Of a DNA stretch of 64,000 nucleotides, positions 40,200 through 52,539 are shown in pieces. This stretch comes from Siphonodentalium dalli (lineage: Eukaryota > Mollusca > Scaphopoda > Gadilida > Siphonodentaliidae): assembly GCA_032622095.1 (NCBI GenBank), contig CP136063.1, positions 61,583,897 through 61,647,896 of the forward strand. Direction: 5' to 3'. The notes under the pieces were generated by a model. It did not search any database, had not been told where the DNA came from, and saw only the letters and a program-made list of their open reading frames with translations. Each line of letters starts with the position of its first letter. Within the stretch, counting starts at the first letter, position 1. A program made the position numbers and the translations under genes.

Positions 40200-41810
40200 G
40201 GATGAAATAAAGTAATCACCCGTCAGTGAGAAATACCATATTGGAATATACCTATGGGTGATATCTGTATCAGGGTGAAATGATTCAACCACTCGTTGAA
40301 GAGAAAACTAACATATAGTATATATTTATAGGTGACGATTGTGTGAGGGACAATTAAAATTAAATGATATGATCACTCGTCAATGAGAAATACCAAGTTA
40401 TTAGGATATATTTATATGTGATGGTTGAAATAGGGTTAAATCAAGTAATCACTCGTAATGAGAGAAAACATATCAACTAAGATATAATAACAGGTGATGA
40501 TCGCATTAGGGTCTAATGAGATTAAATAATGTAATCACTCGTCGATGAGAGATAACATGGAATTATGCTATATTACTAGGTGAAATTTGTATTAGGGGTA
40601 TTGAAAGTCCCTTAAGTTTAAATAAAGAAAAGGGATAGAATACCCAAAAATCAGTAACTCTAAAACTGAAATCAAGTGATCACTCGTCAATTACTTCATA
40701 CGTGACAAAAAGTTTAATGTAGGCATCTCAGCTACTGCCAGCAAACAACATGGGATAGACCAGTCACACCATGCGCGAAGTAATGGTGATGGCGAAAGAA
40801 TGTAAATATGGGTACCGATAGATAAACCATTAATAGTGTAATCACGCGACAAAGAGAAACGTCGAATTATGAAGGATATCATAGGAATGTTGTATTAGGG
40901 GTTCCTAAAATAAACATGTATGTATTACTAATAAGGATGGGAAATGTATATGAACAGCATGAAAATATTAACCAAGTAATCAATGGTGGATTGATTTTAA
41001 AGGAAAGCGATACAGGAGTTAAATGTAGGCACCTCAGCTAACTACCAACATAAACATGGTATCGATGAGTTATATCAAATATGCAGGTAAGGATCATGGC
41101 AAAGTCAAGTGATAAGGATATCCATAAATGGTTACCGGTAAATCAAGTAATCATTCGTCGGTGAGGACGAACAAATTATTAAACAGAAAGTATCGGTGAT
41201 AAAATTACAAGGGGATGCAATCGCATCATGTTTGAATTACTAACATGGATGGGAAATATATATATACCAGTATAGAGAAAAGTCAACAAAGGGATCAATA
41301 GAAAAAGAGTTACCAAGATACGGTGTGGCTTAAGCAAGATGTAGGTATAATGCGAATACATCCAACTTAATAGATTCTGTAGAAGGCGTGCGTTAAGCCG
41401 GAGGAAAATATGGACAAGAGCACCGTAAGCACGGGTGACGACACACATGGATTTAAAGCCATAATAAAGGGAAAACAGTCAGGGGCACGGGCGTAACTTG
41501 ACCAGGTGCGAAAGTGAGATTATAACTGGTATACCGTATAACAAATTAAGTTAAATCAGTGAACAGTAAATTATCAGGTATTTAAAGTAACATGTAGCGC
41601 AAGTGAGAGGTATATATTGGAAAAATAAAGTAATCACAGGTCAATGAGAAATACCATATTGGGGTATATAAGCGGGTAACGACTGTATTAGAGTTCAATC
41701 AAGTAATCACTCGTCAATGAGAAAAGTCATATCACCAAGACTATATAACTAGGTGATAATTGCTAGGGTGATAGAAATTAAATATTGTAATCACTCGTCA
41801 ATGAGAAATA
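40200..41810. repeat. Diverged ~78-bp repeats centred on AATCACTCGTCAATGAGAAA
   Basis: About twelve versions lie at 40213, 40290, 40372, 40447, 40531, 40675, 40840, 40976, 41145, 41627, 41700 and 41780. The core CTCGTCAATGAG is a small inverted repeat. Where least disturbed the spacing is 73-84 bp. Confidence 0.7.
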
Positions 41811-41999
41811 AAAATATTATAATTATCTCAGGTGGGGATAATATTAGGGAATATCAAGTGCAACATGTCGGAATTACTAACATGGATGGGAAATATATAT
41901 ATAACCAGTATGGATAAAAGTCAATCAAGGGATCAATAGTAAATGAGTTCACAAGGTATGGTGCGGCTTAAGTTAGATGTCGATATTATGCGGACTTGG

Positions 42000-42420
42000 C
42001 CGGTATCGGTAGCTGGGAAACACACAGACCAACCTCGGCGCAGGTAAAATAATCCAAACTGGAGTTATCGGTCGGAAACCAAATTGAGTAACAGGCGGTC
42101 AAATTCTAATTCGAAAAGGGGGGGGGCGGAACGCTGGGAGAATTAATTGGACGGAACCCACAGTCGAACGTGGCCTGTATCCTTAGCTAAGAAAGACGCA
42201 CACCAACTTTGGAGCAGAGCAAATAATCCAAACTGAAGTTATCGGACGGAACCCAAATGGTAACGGACGGACAGACGGGCGGATAGACAGACGGACGGAC
42301 GAAAGACCCGGCCCAGAGTGGGGGACAAATACTAAGTCGAGGTGCAGATAAATTAATCCAAACTGGGACGGACGGACAGACCGACAACATAAAACGACCT
42401 ATTGTCAAAAAGGCGTAACA
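42000..42420. mobile_element. (GACG)n MITE-like fragment within element 2
   Basis: Shares CTGGGAAACACA, AATCCAAACTGGAGTTATCGGT, repeated (GACG) tracts and a CAAAAAGGCGTA end with the insertion at 3802-4347. Confidence 0.6.
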
Positions 42421-43055
42421 TGAAAGGCCGTGGCTGTTACCTGATCGGGAAAAACGCAGCGGACGAGGAGCGAGGTGATTACACACACAAAGAGAACGCC
42501 GAACAGCAATTAGGACAATGCGGTGGGACACTCAAAACCAGACCGCCGGGAACCAGAGCGTAACCACGGGATAAATATTGGAGACGACGGATTAGAAGGC
42601 GATGGCCGTACTGTGAGACAGCGGGCAAGGAGAAAAACAAGGTGGCAATACATGACCTTAAACTGTAGATGATTGGAGATAGCGGCGAGCAGCGATGGAA
42701 ACAGATAGAAAATTTTACGTCCTCGCTCTGTGGACAAAAGTTGTAATGGACGGAAGTGACAATATTTTCTGCGCATGCTCGGAGCGGATAACTCTATTTG
42801 GCATGAGTGACCCTAGTTGTCAGTGATGTTGTAGCTCTCGACAGTCACACCCCGGTATTCTACGCTTATTGGAGCCAACGCGACTTGCCGCTTAATTGAA
42901 GACGTTGAGCTTGTATAAATTGCCACAAGGGTGATTCCTTGTGGCTTCTTAATTTATACATCGAGTCATTTTAGCATATCTGATACAAAATTATGTCTGC
43001 TATAATCAGTTCCCATGGGGATCACAACGGAGACACACCGTGATGGTGTCATCTG

Positions 43056-43262
43056 AAAATACACTACCTGTATAATAATACACTACCTGTATAATAACAC
43101 ACTACCTGTATAATAATACACTACCTGTATAATAACACACTACCTGTATAATAACACACTACCTGTATAATAATACACTACCTATATAATAACACACTAC
43201 TTGTATAATAACACACTACCTGTATAATAACACACTACCTGTATAATACACTACCTGTATAA
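43056..43262. repeat. 19-bp minisatellite, about eleven copies
   Basis: Unit CACTACCTGTATAATAAYA, with two shortened copies at the right. It occupies the position where copy 1 has the retroposon fragment 12943-13375. Confidence 0.9.
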
Positions 43263-43861
43263 TCTGGCCCTCGGGGTGACTTTATTTATACTTATATTAG
43301 TACATTAATCTCGGGAACGCTATCGGTATAGTTTCTATATCGGGATCATGTCATTCGTCTTCCTTTAACAAATTTCGTGAAAAGTCCTTTGTCAGTCAAT
43401 GTCCCCGTATACTAACCTACTCTTGCCTTCAATGAAAATTGACAACGACCAAGAGTCTATAGTCTGATGATTCTTATACGCCGTGTCGCGGACTTCGACC
43501 AAACCAAAAACAAATAACAAACATTGTAATCCAATAAATCGAATAGGGCCCAATAGTGACCAAAAAACTTACCGATAATGTAATATTGTAAGCATCATCA
43601 ATCGAAGTACATGTACCGGTACTTCTCATTAATGGTACTAGTATGCCTGTCTCACATGCAAAGGGGCGATGTATGAAATTATATATCAAATGGTTGTAGA
43701 TCAGATGATTCCCAGTGATTGATATCCCAAATGAAGTAGTGTGAAAAGGTGAAGCCTAATTCAGAGAATGACAAGGGAATTCAGATGAATGATGTACAGA
43801 AATAAAGTATCCATTAGATGTCACATACTTGTGATAATATAAATTGATATATAAGTGAAAA
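43263..43861. other. Duplicated intergenic sequence, copy 2
   Basis: Counterpart of 13380-13985. No gene. Confidence 0.55.
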
Positions 43862-45890
43862 TGAGAACCTAGATATGAGATGCATGGGAGTAATATCATG
43901 AGAACCTAGATATGAGATGCATAGGAGTAATATAATGAGAACCTAGATATGAGATGCATAGGAGTAACATAATGAGAACCTAGATATAAGATGCATGCGA
44001 GTAATATAATGAGAACCTAGATATGAGATGCCTAGGAGAAATATAATGAGAACGTAGATATGAGATGCATAGGAGTAATAGAATGAGAACCTAGATATGA
44101 GATGCATGCGAGTAATATAATGAGAACCCAGATATAAGATGCATATGAGTAATTGAATGAGAACTTAGATATGAGATGCATAGGAGTAATATAATGAGAA
44201 CGTAGATATGAGATGCATAGGAGAAATAGAATGGGAACCTAGATTTAAGATGCATGCGAGTAATATAATGAGAACCTAGATATAAGATGCATAGGAGTAA
44301 TATAATGAGAACCTAGATATAAGATGCATAGGAGAAATAGAATGAGAATCTAGATATGAGATGCATGGGAGTAATATAATGAGAACCTAGATATAAGATG
44401 CATAGGAGTAATATAATGAGAACCTAGATATGAGATGCATAGGAGAAATAGAATGAGAAACTAGATATGAGATGCATAGGAGTAATATAATGAGAACGTA
44501 GATATGAGATGCATAGGAGAAATAGAATGAGAACCTAGATATGAGATGCATGGGAGTAATATAATGAGAACCTAGATATAAGATGCATAGGAGTAATATA
44601 ATGAGAACCTAGATATGAGATGCATAGGAGAAATAGAATGAGAAACTAGATATGAGATGCATAGGAGTAATATAATGAGAACGTAGATATGAGATGCATA
44701 GGAGAAATAGAATTAGAACCTAGATATGAGATGCATGGGAGTAATATAATGAGAACCTTGATATAAGATGCATAGGAGTAATATAATGAGAACCTAGATA
44801 TGAGATGCATAGGAGAAATAGAATGAGAACCTAGATATGAGATGCATGGGGTAATATAATGAGAACCTAGATATAAGATGCATAGGAGTAATATAATGAG
44901 AACCTAGATATGAGATGCATAGGAGTAATATAATGAGAACCTAGATATAAGATGCATAGGAGTAATACAATGAGAACCTATTATATGAGATGCATAGGAG
45001 TAATAAAATGAGAACCTATTATGAGATGCATAGGAGTAATAGAATGAGAACCTAGATATAAGATGCATAGGAGTAATATAATGAGAACCTAGATATAAGA
45101 TGCACAGGAGTAATATAATGAGAACCTAGATATAAGATGCATAGGAGTAATATAATGAGAACCTAGATATGAGATGCATAGGAGTAATATAATGAGAACC
45201 TAGATATAACATGCATGCTAGTAATAGAACGAGAGCCTAGATATAAGATGCACATGAGTAATAGAATGAGAACCTAGATATGAGATGCATGGGAGTAATA
45301 TCATGAGAACCTAAATATAAGATGCATAGGAGTAATAGAATGAGAACCTAGATATAAGATGCATAGGAGTAATATAATGAGAACCTAGATATGAGATGCA
45401 TAGGAGTAATATACTGAGTACCTAGATATGAGATGCATAGGAGTAATATAATGAGAACCTAGATATGAGATGCATGGGAGTAATAGAATGAGAACCTAAA
45501 TATAAGATGCATAGGGGTAATAGAATGAGAACCTAGATATGAGATGCATAGGAGAAATATAATGAGAACCTAGATATGGGATGCATGGGAGTAATAGAAT
45601 GAGAACTTAGATATAAGATGCATAGGAGTAATAGAATGAGAACCTAGATATGAGATGCATAGAAGTAATATAATGAGAACCTAGATATGAGATGCATGGG
45701 AGTAATATAATGAGAACCCAGATATGAGATGCATAGGAGTAATAGAATGAGAACCTAGATATGAGATGCATAGGAGTAATATAATGAGAACCTAGATATG
45801 AGATGCATGGGAGTAATATCATGAGAACCTAGATATAAGATGCATGGGAGTAATAGCATGAGAACCTAGTTATCAGATGCATAGAATGAG
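43862..45890. repeat. 37-bp minisatellite, about 55 copies (copy 2)
   Basis: Unit AATGAGAACCTAGATATGAG followed by ATGCATAGGAGTAATAT. A five-unit higher-order period of 185 bp is visible at 44341, 44526 and 44711, marked by the variants GAGAAATAG, GAAACTAG and GAACGTAG. Open frames within it are artefacts, since 37 is not divisible by three. Confidence 0.95.
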
Positions 45891-46297
45891 TAGTGTTATC
45901 ATGAGTATTGAACGACGAATGATATAATCATATATAAAACACACGTACATCACTATGCATAAGATGTATCACTCATATGGTCAAAATGATAACCCATATA
46001 TCACATACAATGCATAACTCGCATATGGGTGTGTGTATATACGCCATACAAGAACGATGAAATAGACACAGTAACAAAAAGATTACAAACAGCCATAATA
46101 TTTCATAGCCAAGAAGTCCCAAAACAAAGAACAGTGAAGAAGTCCCGATATCAAACGCCCGATCATATTGGCTTTACAGTACACGATAAAACGACACAAT
46201 ACGCATACACAAATTACTAGCACAACTTGCAGAAGAAATAAATAAAGTAAACCTACACATTGGCGGGATATCTATCAAAATTTCTCCGACCAACCGT
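45891..46297. other. Duplicated intergenic sequence, copy 2
   Basis: Matches 14270-14289 and 15390-15885 of copy 1 without the LINE found there. No gene. Confidence 0.55.
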
Positions 46298-48729
46298 TAG
46301 CGACAACAATGTTCCGGCCATTTCCGGTTTCTCCCTCTGTGAATGAATAAAACGTGTCTTTTTTCAGAGCTCAAAAGTGATATAAATTAAATATATTGTT
46401 GGATAAACAACTTACTATTCTGTTTAAAGTAGGTACATGGACAATCGGAGAGTGAATCAGACAATTGCAATTGAGTCTCAGGTGATTTTTTGTCAACTAT
46501 AAATGAAAAATATTTCGTCTGACTTGTGTTGTGGTGGCTGCCATTTTACGATTAATGGATGACCCCATCGAATTACGATTTGATTATGTAACCATTTAGA
46601 CATTAAAATGTTGTGGGATTAATAAATAACAGTTTACAATAAACATTGATATTAATCATAGACATGGCCAAATTCCAAGTTATTAATTTTTTGTAGGTAA
46701 TAATTATCTGAATAGGTAGCCTATTTTCGTGCATCTAAAAACTGTATAAATATTCATTAACTTCCATTAACTCAGGTGCCATGTGATTAGTCATCCAATT
46801 GGCTATGGAATGCATATTTTAATTATTTTTTTTGGCTAGAATTTTGATTGTGTTATGACTTAGTAAATGCCACCACCCTGCAAGAATCAATGTTGTTTAC
46901 ATTGTGCGGCAATGATGTGGAGGGAATAGTATGAGAAATCCTGCCAGTACAACCACGAATTAAGTTCTCTGGCCACTGTAGTATACTCTAATGGGCAAAC
47001 TGCCCAAATTATCAATTTGATTGAAAAATACTTTCTGGCTAGCGCCTCTAGGGTAAGTGCTGCCCAAATTTGAAATTTTAGATGTGATACGGGTGTTGTG
47101 GGGTATCTGGCAAGCGCCTCCAGGGGAAGTTCTGCCCAAATTCTCAGGAAACAATCATGCAAGTAGTACATGTATTGGCGATAACAGAAGTCTTGTCACA
47201 AATGTCACTGAACAAACTTGTGATTTTAGCAGCGATAAAGGTATAACAAAAAGAAATAAAGTGTTGAACATGCACGCAACACACTATTTTATTGACCACC
47301 GGGATATCCACCAGACAATTGTCAAAGAAAGCCCAAGATTGAGGTACTACATGAATTCCTTGATTTAGGTACAACACGTTAACTTGATTTAATAAGTCAA
47401 CTGAACCATGTGCTTGGTTAGCAGGATTCTTTCGGTTGGAATATGGTGTTGGGGCATACACACTACCCTTAAATAGATGGAAATAACATTGTGATAGTCA
47501 TTAACAAACCTCACTTAAACACACAGGTTGTGATTGCATGAACAAGTCTCATTTAAACAAACAACTCACCAACCGAGTGATTCTCAACTCAGATCAATTT
47601 TATCTTGTTCAAACAAACATGCCAGAAGCCATTCTGAGTATAAAAAGATAGATGCATGTACCAATCTATATAGAAACATATCTACAACTTTATTTAATAT
47701 CAACTTTCTCACAGACAAATCACATGTAAGATTATTAAATCAAATCATAAGATCAATATATATGTATAATATAAACAAAAGCAATGCTATCCTTTTATAC
47801 ACTTCAATCAAATATTAAACACTTTATTATAATAATAAAATAACATACAAAAGAAAAATATATATAAACATCCAAATATCCTACTGATAAAAACATTTTT
47901 AGGTGAGACTATTCGGTCCAAACCATGGGCCGAACAAGCACAATGCACACTTATATAACTGAGTGGGAACATCCATTTAGTATACAATGTATATATAGAA
48001 ATGGTTTTTGTGACAATAACTGGCAGTCTGTTTTGTTCTTCTGTACTACCGATACTGCAAGACTCAGCTTCTGTAGATCACCTTATATGAATTCAACCAA
48101 CTTCAGTTTTATCTGTTGTAGTATTGATGCTTTGGCACAGTAATTCGCATTATCACTTTAATACCGGATAGTTCAGCTGGATAGTTTTGTATTTTGTAAT
48201 AAAAACCAAGACCTGTATTTATGGCGAATGTCTTTGTTGTTGTCTCATGTCAATCCACCTCCACCTAAATTAAAGATTTGCTAATGATTTCTCAAGAATA
48301 TACAAGTTTTCAACCAATCATTCTAGATTTATTAGTGTTATTGCTAGAAATATACAACATACAATCTCGACATAATGGCATATCCATACATCTAACTCTT
48401 GGTCAATAGACAATTGATTTTACAAGCTTTATGTAACTAAATATACAAATACAACCATCAGACTAATGTAGGAGAGATACTACTACACTGAATTATGGAT
48501 GGAAAGCACATTAGCAGTGCCTACAGACATTGTTTGGCAACTTCAGGGTGACATAGTGAGTTGACAGAATATTTTTTCCGAAGTCTGAATTAAAAAAAAA
48601 ATAATAAAAAAAAATAATCATGGGAATTTTTTTTTTTGCTTTCTATAAGATTGTAGATATCTCTGGCTTTGAAATACATTGAAAATTTTACCATCACTTG
48701 ATTTTTTTCAAAAACGTGTGTTATCGCTA
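46298..48729. mobile_element. hAT-like non-autonomous DNA transposon (2.4 kb)
   Basis: Ends are TAGCGACAACA and its near-inverse TGTTATCGCTA (one mismatch in 11), flanked by CAACCGT on both sides (46291-46297 and 48730-48736). Copy 1 has CAACCGT once at about 15880, so the insertion is direct. The TAGCG start fits the hAT terminal consensus, and an 8-bp duplication is expected, but here only seven bases match. No transposase is seen. Three versions of a short block (GCGCCTC..GGG.AAGT..TGCCCAAATT) lie at about 46975-47140. The remaining sequence has no recognisable gene. Confidence 0.7.
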
Positions 48730-48736
48730 CAACCGT

Positions 48737-49247
48737 TTAAAGATGGATTATCTCTTTAAATAATAAATTTTAAATAGTTGCGTGGGTATAAAATAATAGA
48801 TATGAACTGAAGACTTATGTCCGGAAAAGCTTCTATCAATTAATATTGATTTTATTTCGAATATTAAATCTATTTTTAGAACTGACCATTCGGATGCGAC
48901 CGTATTGCGATATAGAGCACTGGGCTGTTCTTACGGCTACGCAACGAATGTCAAATGTCACAGATTGGTTGTTTGTGTTGTTTTGTTTCACAGATATAAG
49001 CGATAATGAGTATAATTAACGTTTATTTGTGACAAAATTGCACAATATAATTTCTGGTCTCTGTTAACAGTAACCACTATTGTTCGTTAACTGAACAAAC
49101 ACACCTTTTTAGACCAGAAAATATTCGAAATAAAATTAATATTAATCGATAGAAGCATTTCCAGACAGTAGTCTTCGATTCAAATCTAATATTTTATACC
49201 CCGGTAACTATATAATACATGTTTACAAAGAGATAATCCACCTTTAA
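48737..49247. mobile_element. M1 MITE inserted at TTAA in copy 2
   Basis: CCGT-TTAA-AGATGGATTATCTC at the left and GAGATAATCCACCT-TTAA-TATCAAG at the right. Copy 1 reads CCGTTTAATATCAAG, the exact empty site. Confidence 0.92.
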
Positions 49248-49322
49248 TATCAAGTCAATAATCTAAAACTAAATAGTGGGTATCCTGCATCGTCACCCTC
49301 TATTTAACTATTATCACAAGTA

Positions 49323-50377
49323 TTAAAGATGGATTATCTCTTTAAATAACAAATTTTAAATAGTTGCGTGGGTATAAAATAATAGATGTGACCTGAAGAC
49401 CTATGTCCGGAAAAGCTTCTATCAATTAATATTGATTTTATTTCGAATATTAAATCGGGCCCGTTTATGTTACTATTTTTAGAACCGACCATTCGGATAA
49501 GACCGTATTGCGGTATAGAGCACTGGGCTGTTCACACAGCTACGCAACGAATGTCAAATGTCACAGATTGGTTGTTTAATGTATTGTTTTGTTCCACAGA
49601 TATAAGCGATAATGAGTATAATTAACGTTTATTTGTGACAAAATTTGGACAATATAATTTCTGGTCTCTGTTAACAGTAACCATTATTGTTCGTTAGCTA
49701 AACAAATACACCTTTTTAGACCAGAACATATTCGAAATAAAATTAATATTAAAGATGGATTATCTCTTTAAATAACAAATTTTAAATAGTTGCGTGGGTA
49801 TAAAATAATAGATATGAACTGAAGACCTATGTCCGGAAAAGCTTCTATCAATTAATATTGATTTTATTTCGAATGTTAAATCGGGCCCATTTATGTTACT
49901 ATTTTTAGAACCGACCATTGGGATGAGACAGTATTGCGACATAGAGCACTGGGCTGTTCCTACGGCTACGCAACGAATGTCAAGTGTCACAGATTGGTTG
50001 TTTGTATTGTTTTGTTCCACAGATATAAGCGATAATGAGTATAATTAACGTTTATTTGTGACAAAATTGCACAATATAATTTCTGGTCTATGTTAACAGT
50101 AACCACTATTGTTCGTTAGCTGAACAAACACACCTTTTTTACCACAAAATATTCGAAATAAAATTAATATTAATCGAGAGGAGCATTTCCGGACAGGAGT
50201 CTTCGATTCAAATCTAATATTTTATAACCCGGTAACTATATAATACATGTTTACAAAGAGATAATCCACCTTTAATCGACAGGAGCATTTCCGGACAGGA
50301 GTCTTCGATTCAAATCTAATATTTTATACTCCGGTAACTATATAATACATGTTTACAAAGAGATAATCCACCTTTAA
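49323..50377. mobile_element. M1 MITE split by another M1
   Basis: The first part is 49323-49748 and the remainder is 50276-50377. The inner element occupies 49749-50275. It is orthologous to the unsplit M1 at 15960-16469. Confidence 0.88.
49749..50275. mobile_element. M1 MITE nested inside an M1 MITE
   Basis: TTAA at both borders. The host M1 sequence AATATTAATCGA is split as AATA-TTAA / TTAA-TCGA, a clean four-base target duplication. Confidence 0.9.
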
Positions 50378-50564
50378 TATGCAATGAATATTTTTTCAAA
50401 CCATTATTTATAGATTCAGATGCAGTTTCAGAATGGTCGATCTACAAATATCACTGAAGAAGGAGAATGTTCCTTCCCTATAAATAGAAAACATATTATA
50501 TATGTGAATAGTAATAGTAATGGTAATTATATATGTGAATAGTAATGGTAATAGTAATGTTGGT

Positions 50565-50880
50565 CATTTGTGATAACACAAAATTAATGTGATATCACAA
50601 ATTCGAATATGTGATATCACAAAATAGTAAGCATTAAGTGATATCAATAATTCGATTTTATGATATCACAAAATGTTACTTAAATAGTAGAATGGCGCGG
50701 CATGCTATAATTAGCTATGCCATTTCATATTTATTGATATCACAAAATGAATTAGTGATATCACATATTCAGTTTTATGATATCACAAAATGAATATGTG
50801 ATATCACAAAATAGAACTAGTGATATCACTAAATGCTACTATTTTGTGATATCACATATTCGATTTTATGATATAATAAA
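50565..50880. repeat. Array of GTGATATCAC palindromes
   Basis: About eleven copies of TTTTGTGATATCACAAAA or close variants, spaced about 21-28 bp apart with one wider gap, lie immediately before the copy 3 duplication edge at 50933. Copy 1 has no such array before its edge at 2848. Confidence 0.85.
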
Positions 50881-52539
50881 ATCAATTTGTGAAATCAAGA
50901 ATTCGAATTGCAAACCCAACATGAACTTCTAGAATCAAACAATCTTGAATCTACTGTTGATAACTAAACATGAGATTTAAAGGGCAGTCAGTAGACTCAG
51001 TACACATACCTAAAGTTAATTATCAAACTATTTTTGTATGAGGATCACAATCCACAACACTACAGTGTCAGTATAGCAATTATTCGGTCAAGTTATACAT
51101 GTATACAATAATTACATTGAATCTAAATGTTCGAAACCTTTCATAACTTTTAAAACCCAGTGTGCTACCAGAACGCAATGTCATCCCGAGATGACCAGTG
51201 TGTTGGTTGTCACATGGTTTATATTAGGGGATTACCAAGGACAAACTTCATATGCTGAACCACCATCATCAAGTCCATCAAAGGAGTAAGGTATCTGAGC
51301 AGCGCACATGTATAGCATTACTACTAATACCAGGTTGGATCTTCCTTGTTAAACCACTCCTAGTCAATCAGAGGATTTAGCCATACATCACACATTGGGC
51401 CAAACCAGACACGCTACAGTCAGACCTCAAAATTAGCCATGGTAAAACGCATTGTCATACAACAAGCTGTAGAATACAATTCAGTAAATCATGCAATTCT
51501 TAATAAATGCTGTTGAAGAAAAATGGCAATTTCAAGGGCTGCTGCACAATACATGAGTCCTGGTTTGAAAAGTAGAATCAGTGTTCTGGTAGTGAATGAT
51601 TTTAAACCCGAACAAATTTAAGAGAGAAAATTCGATTCATATTACCCATAATCGAACTTGACCAGAATTTTGGACTGGCATACTAATTTTGGTTCCATTC
51701 CGATGACCCAATCTGAAATGACGTTATAATTCAGAAACACCAAAACGATAAAATTCTAAGTAAAATGGGCCATAACTCTGGTAAAATTCATCGGACGAAC
51801 CCCATAATCAAATTTACCTGTCCTTGAACTGGTAAACTCCATATTTGGTCCCAATCCTATAACCAAATTAAAGCTATCATCCAGAAATCATTGGTGGATG
51901 GGTGCTTGCATACACACAAGAAAAGACAATGAGCATTTTACACATGTAGATGAAATTTTGCGTTTGGAATGAAACTAACAGCTATATCGATAGACAATAT
52001 TACTTTTTAGAAAAAATTTGGTTATTTTTTACGCCATTCAGAATCGTGACTAACGGGACAATTACGGCAGTGTGACTAACGGAACAAATTTCAGAAGTCA
52101 CTATTCTCAAATTTTGTTTGCCATAATCCAGTTTCCATTAATGTAGTACATTGACTCCATATAGAGAGATAACTTATAGAGACTGAAAATATATATCTCA
52201 CTGATATGAAAGTTCTCACCCTTTTGGTGAAAAGAGGGGACAATTTAGTGACTAATGGAACCATCACAGTTAACATTATTTGGTAACATTCAGCATATTA
52301 TTTGTGAAAACATTAAAGTAGCATTACATAGCCACTATTATTATGCAAATATACCAGTATTACACAGAATAGCAATATTAACCTGGAAATATTAAATACT
52401 GGACGAGGGTTACCCCATATGTAATTTTGGAACAAAAGAATTACCAAGAAAACATTTATTGAATTTTTACTCTTGATTAACGAATGCTCTGTATAAATAA
52501 TTGGATTTTTATCTACATGTCTCTTTTTCGTGGAATTGC

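Larger units (their letters stand above)
35798..42949 (+). mobile_element. Helentron-like rolling-circle element 2 (non-autonomous, 7.2 kb)
   Basis: Starts directly at the last base of element 1 with the same 505-bp 5' block (to 36302) and ends with the same 242-bp 3' block and hairpin (42922-42945). Between them, 36303-42707 has no similarity to the interior of element 1. It comprises GC-rich sequence to about 38100, mixed sequence to 39600, (GACG)n tracts and MITE-like pieces (39700-40150, 42000-42420), and a hairpin-repeat region (40200-41800). No Rep, helicase or other recognisable gene was found. The longest frames, about 284 codons at 36729-37583 plus and a similar one on the minus strand, overlap each other in GC-rich sequence and are unlikely to be genes. 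Confidence 0.7.

Noticed and set aside
43862-45890. CRISPR-like appearance of a regular repeat array
   Set aside because: Repeats are head-to-tail 37-bp units with no unique spacers, in animal DNA.
47534-47818. 94-codon plus-strand frame in the hAT-like element
   Set aside because: No motif of a hAT transposase (RW, dimerisation region) and AT-rich composition; likely chance.
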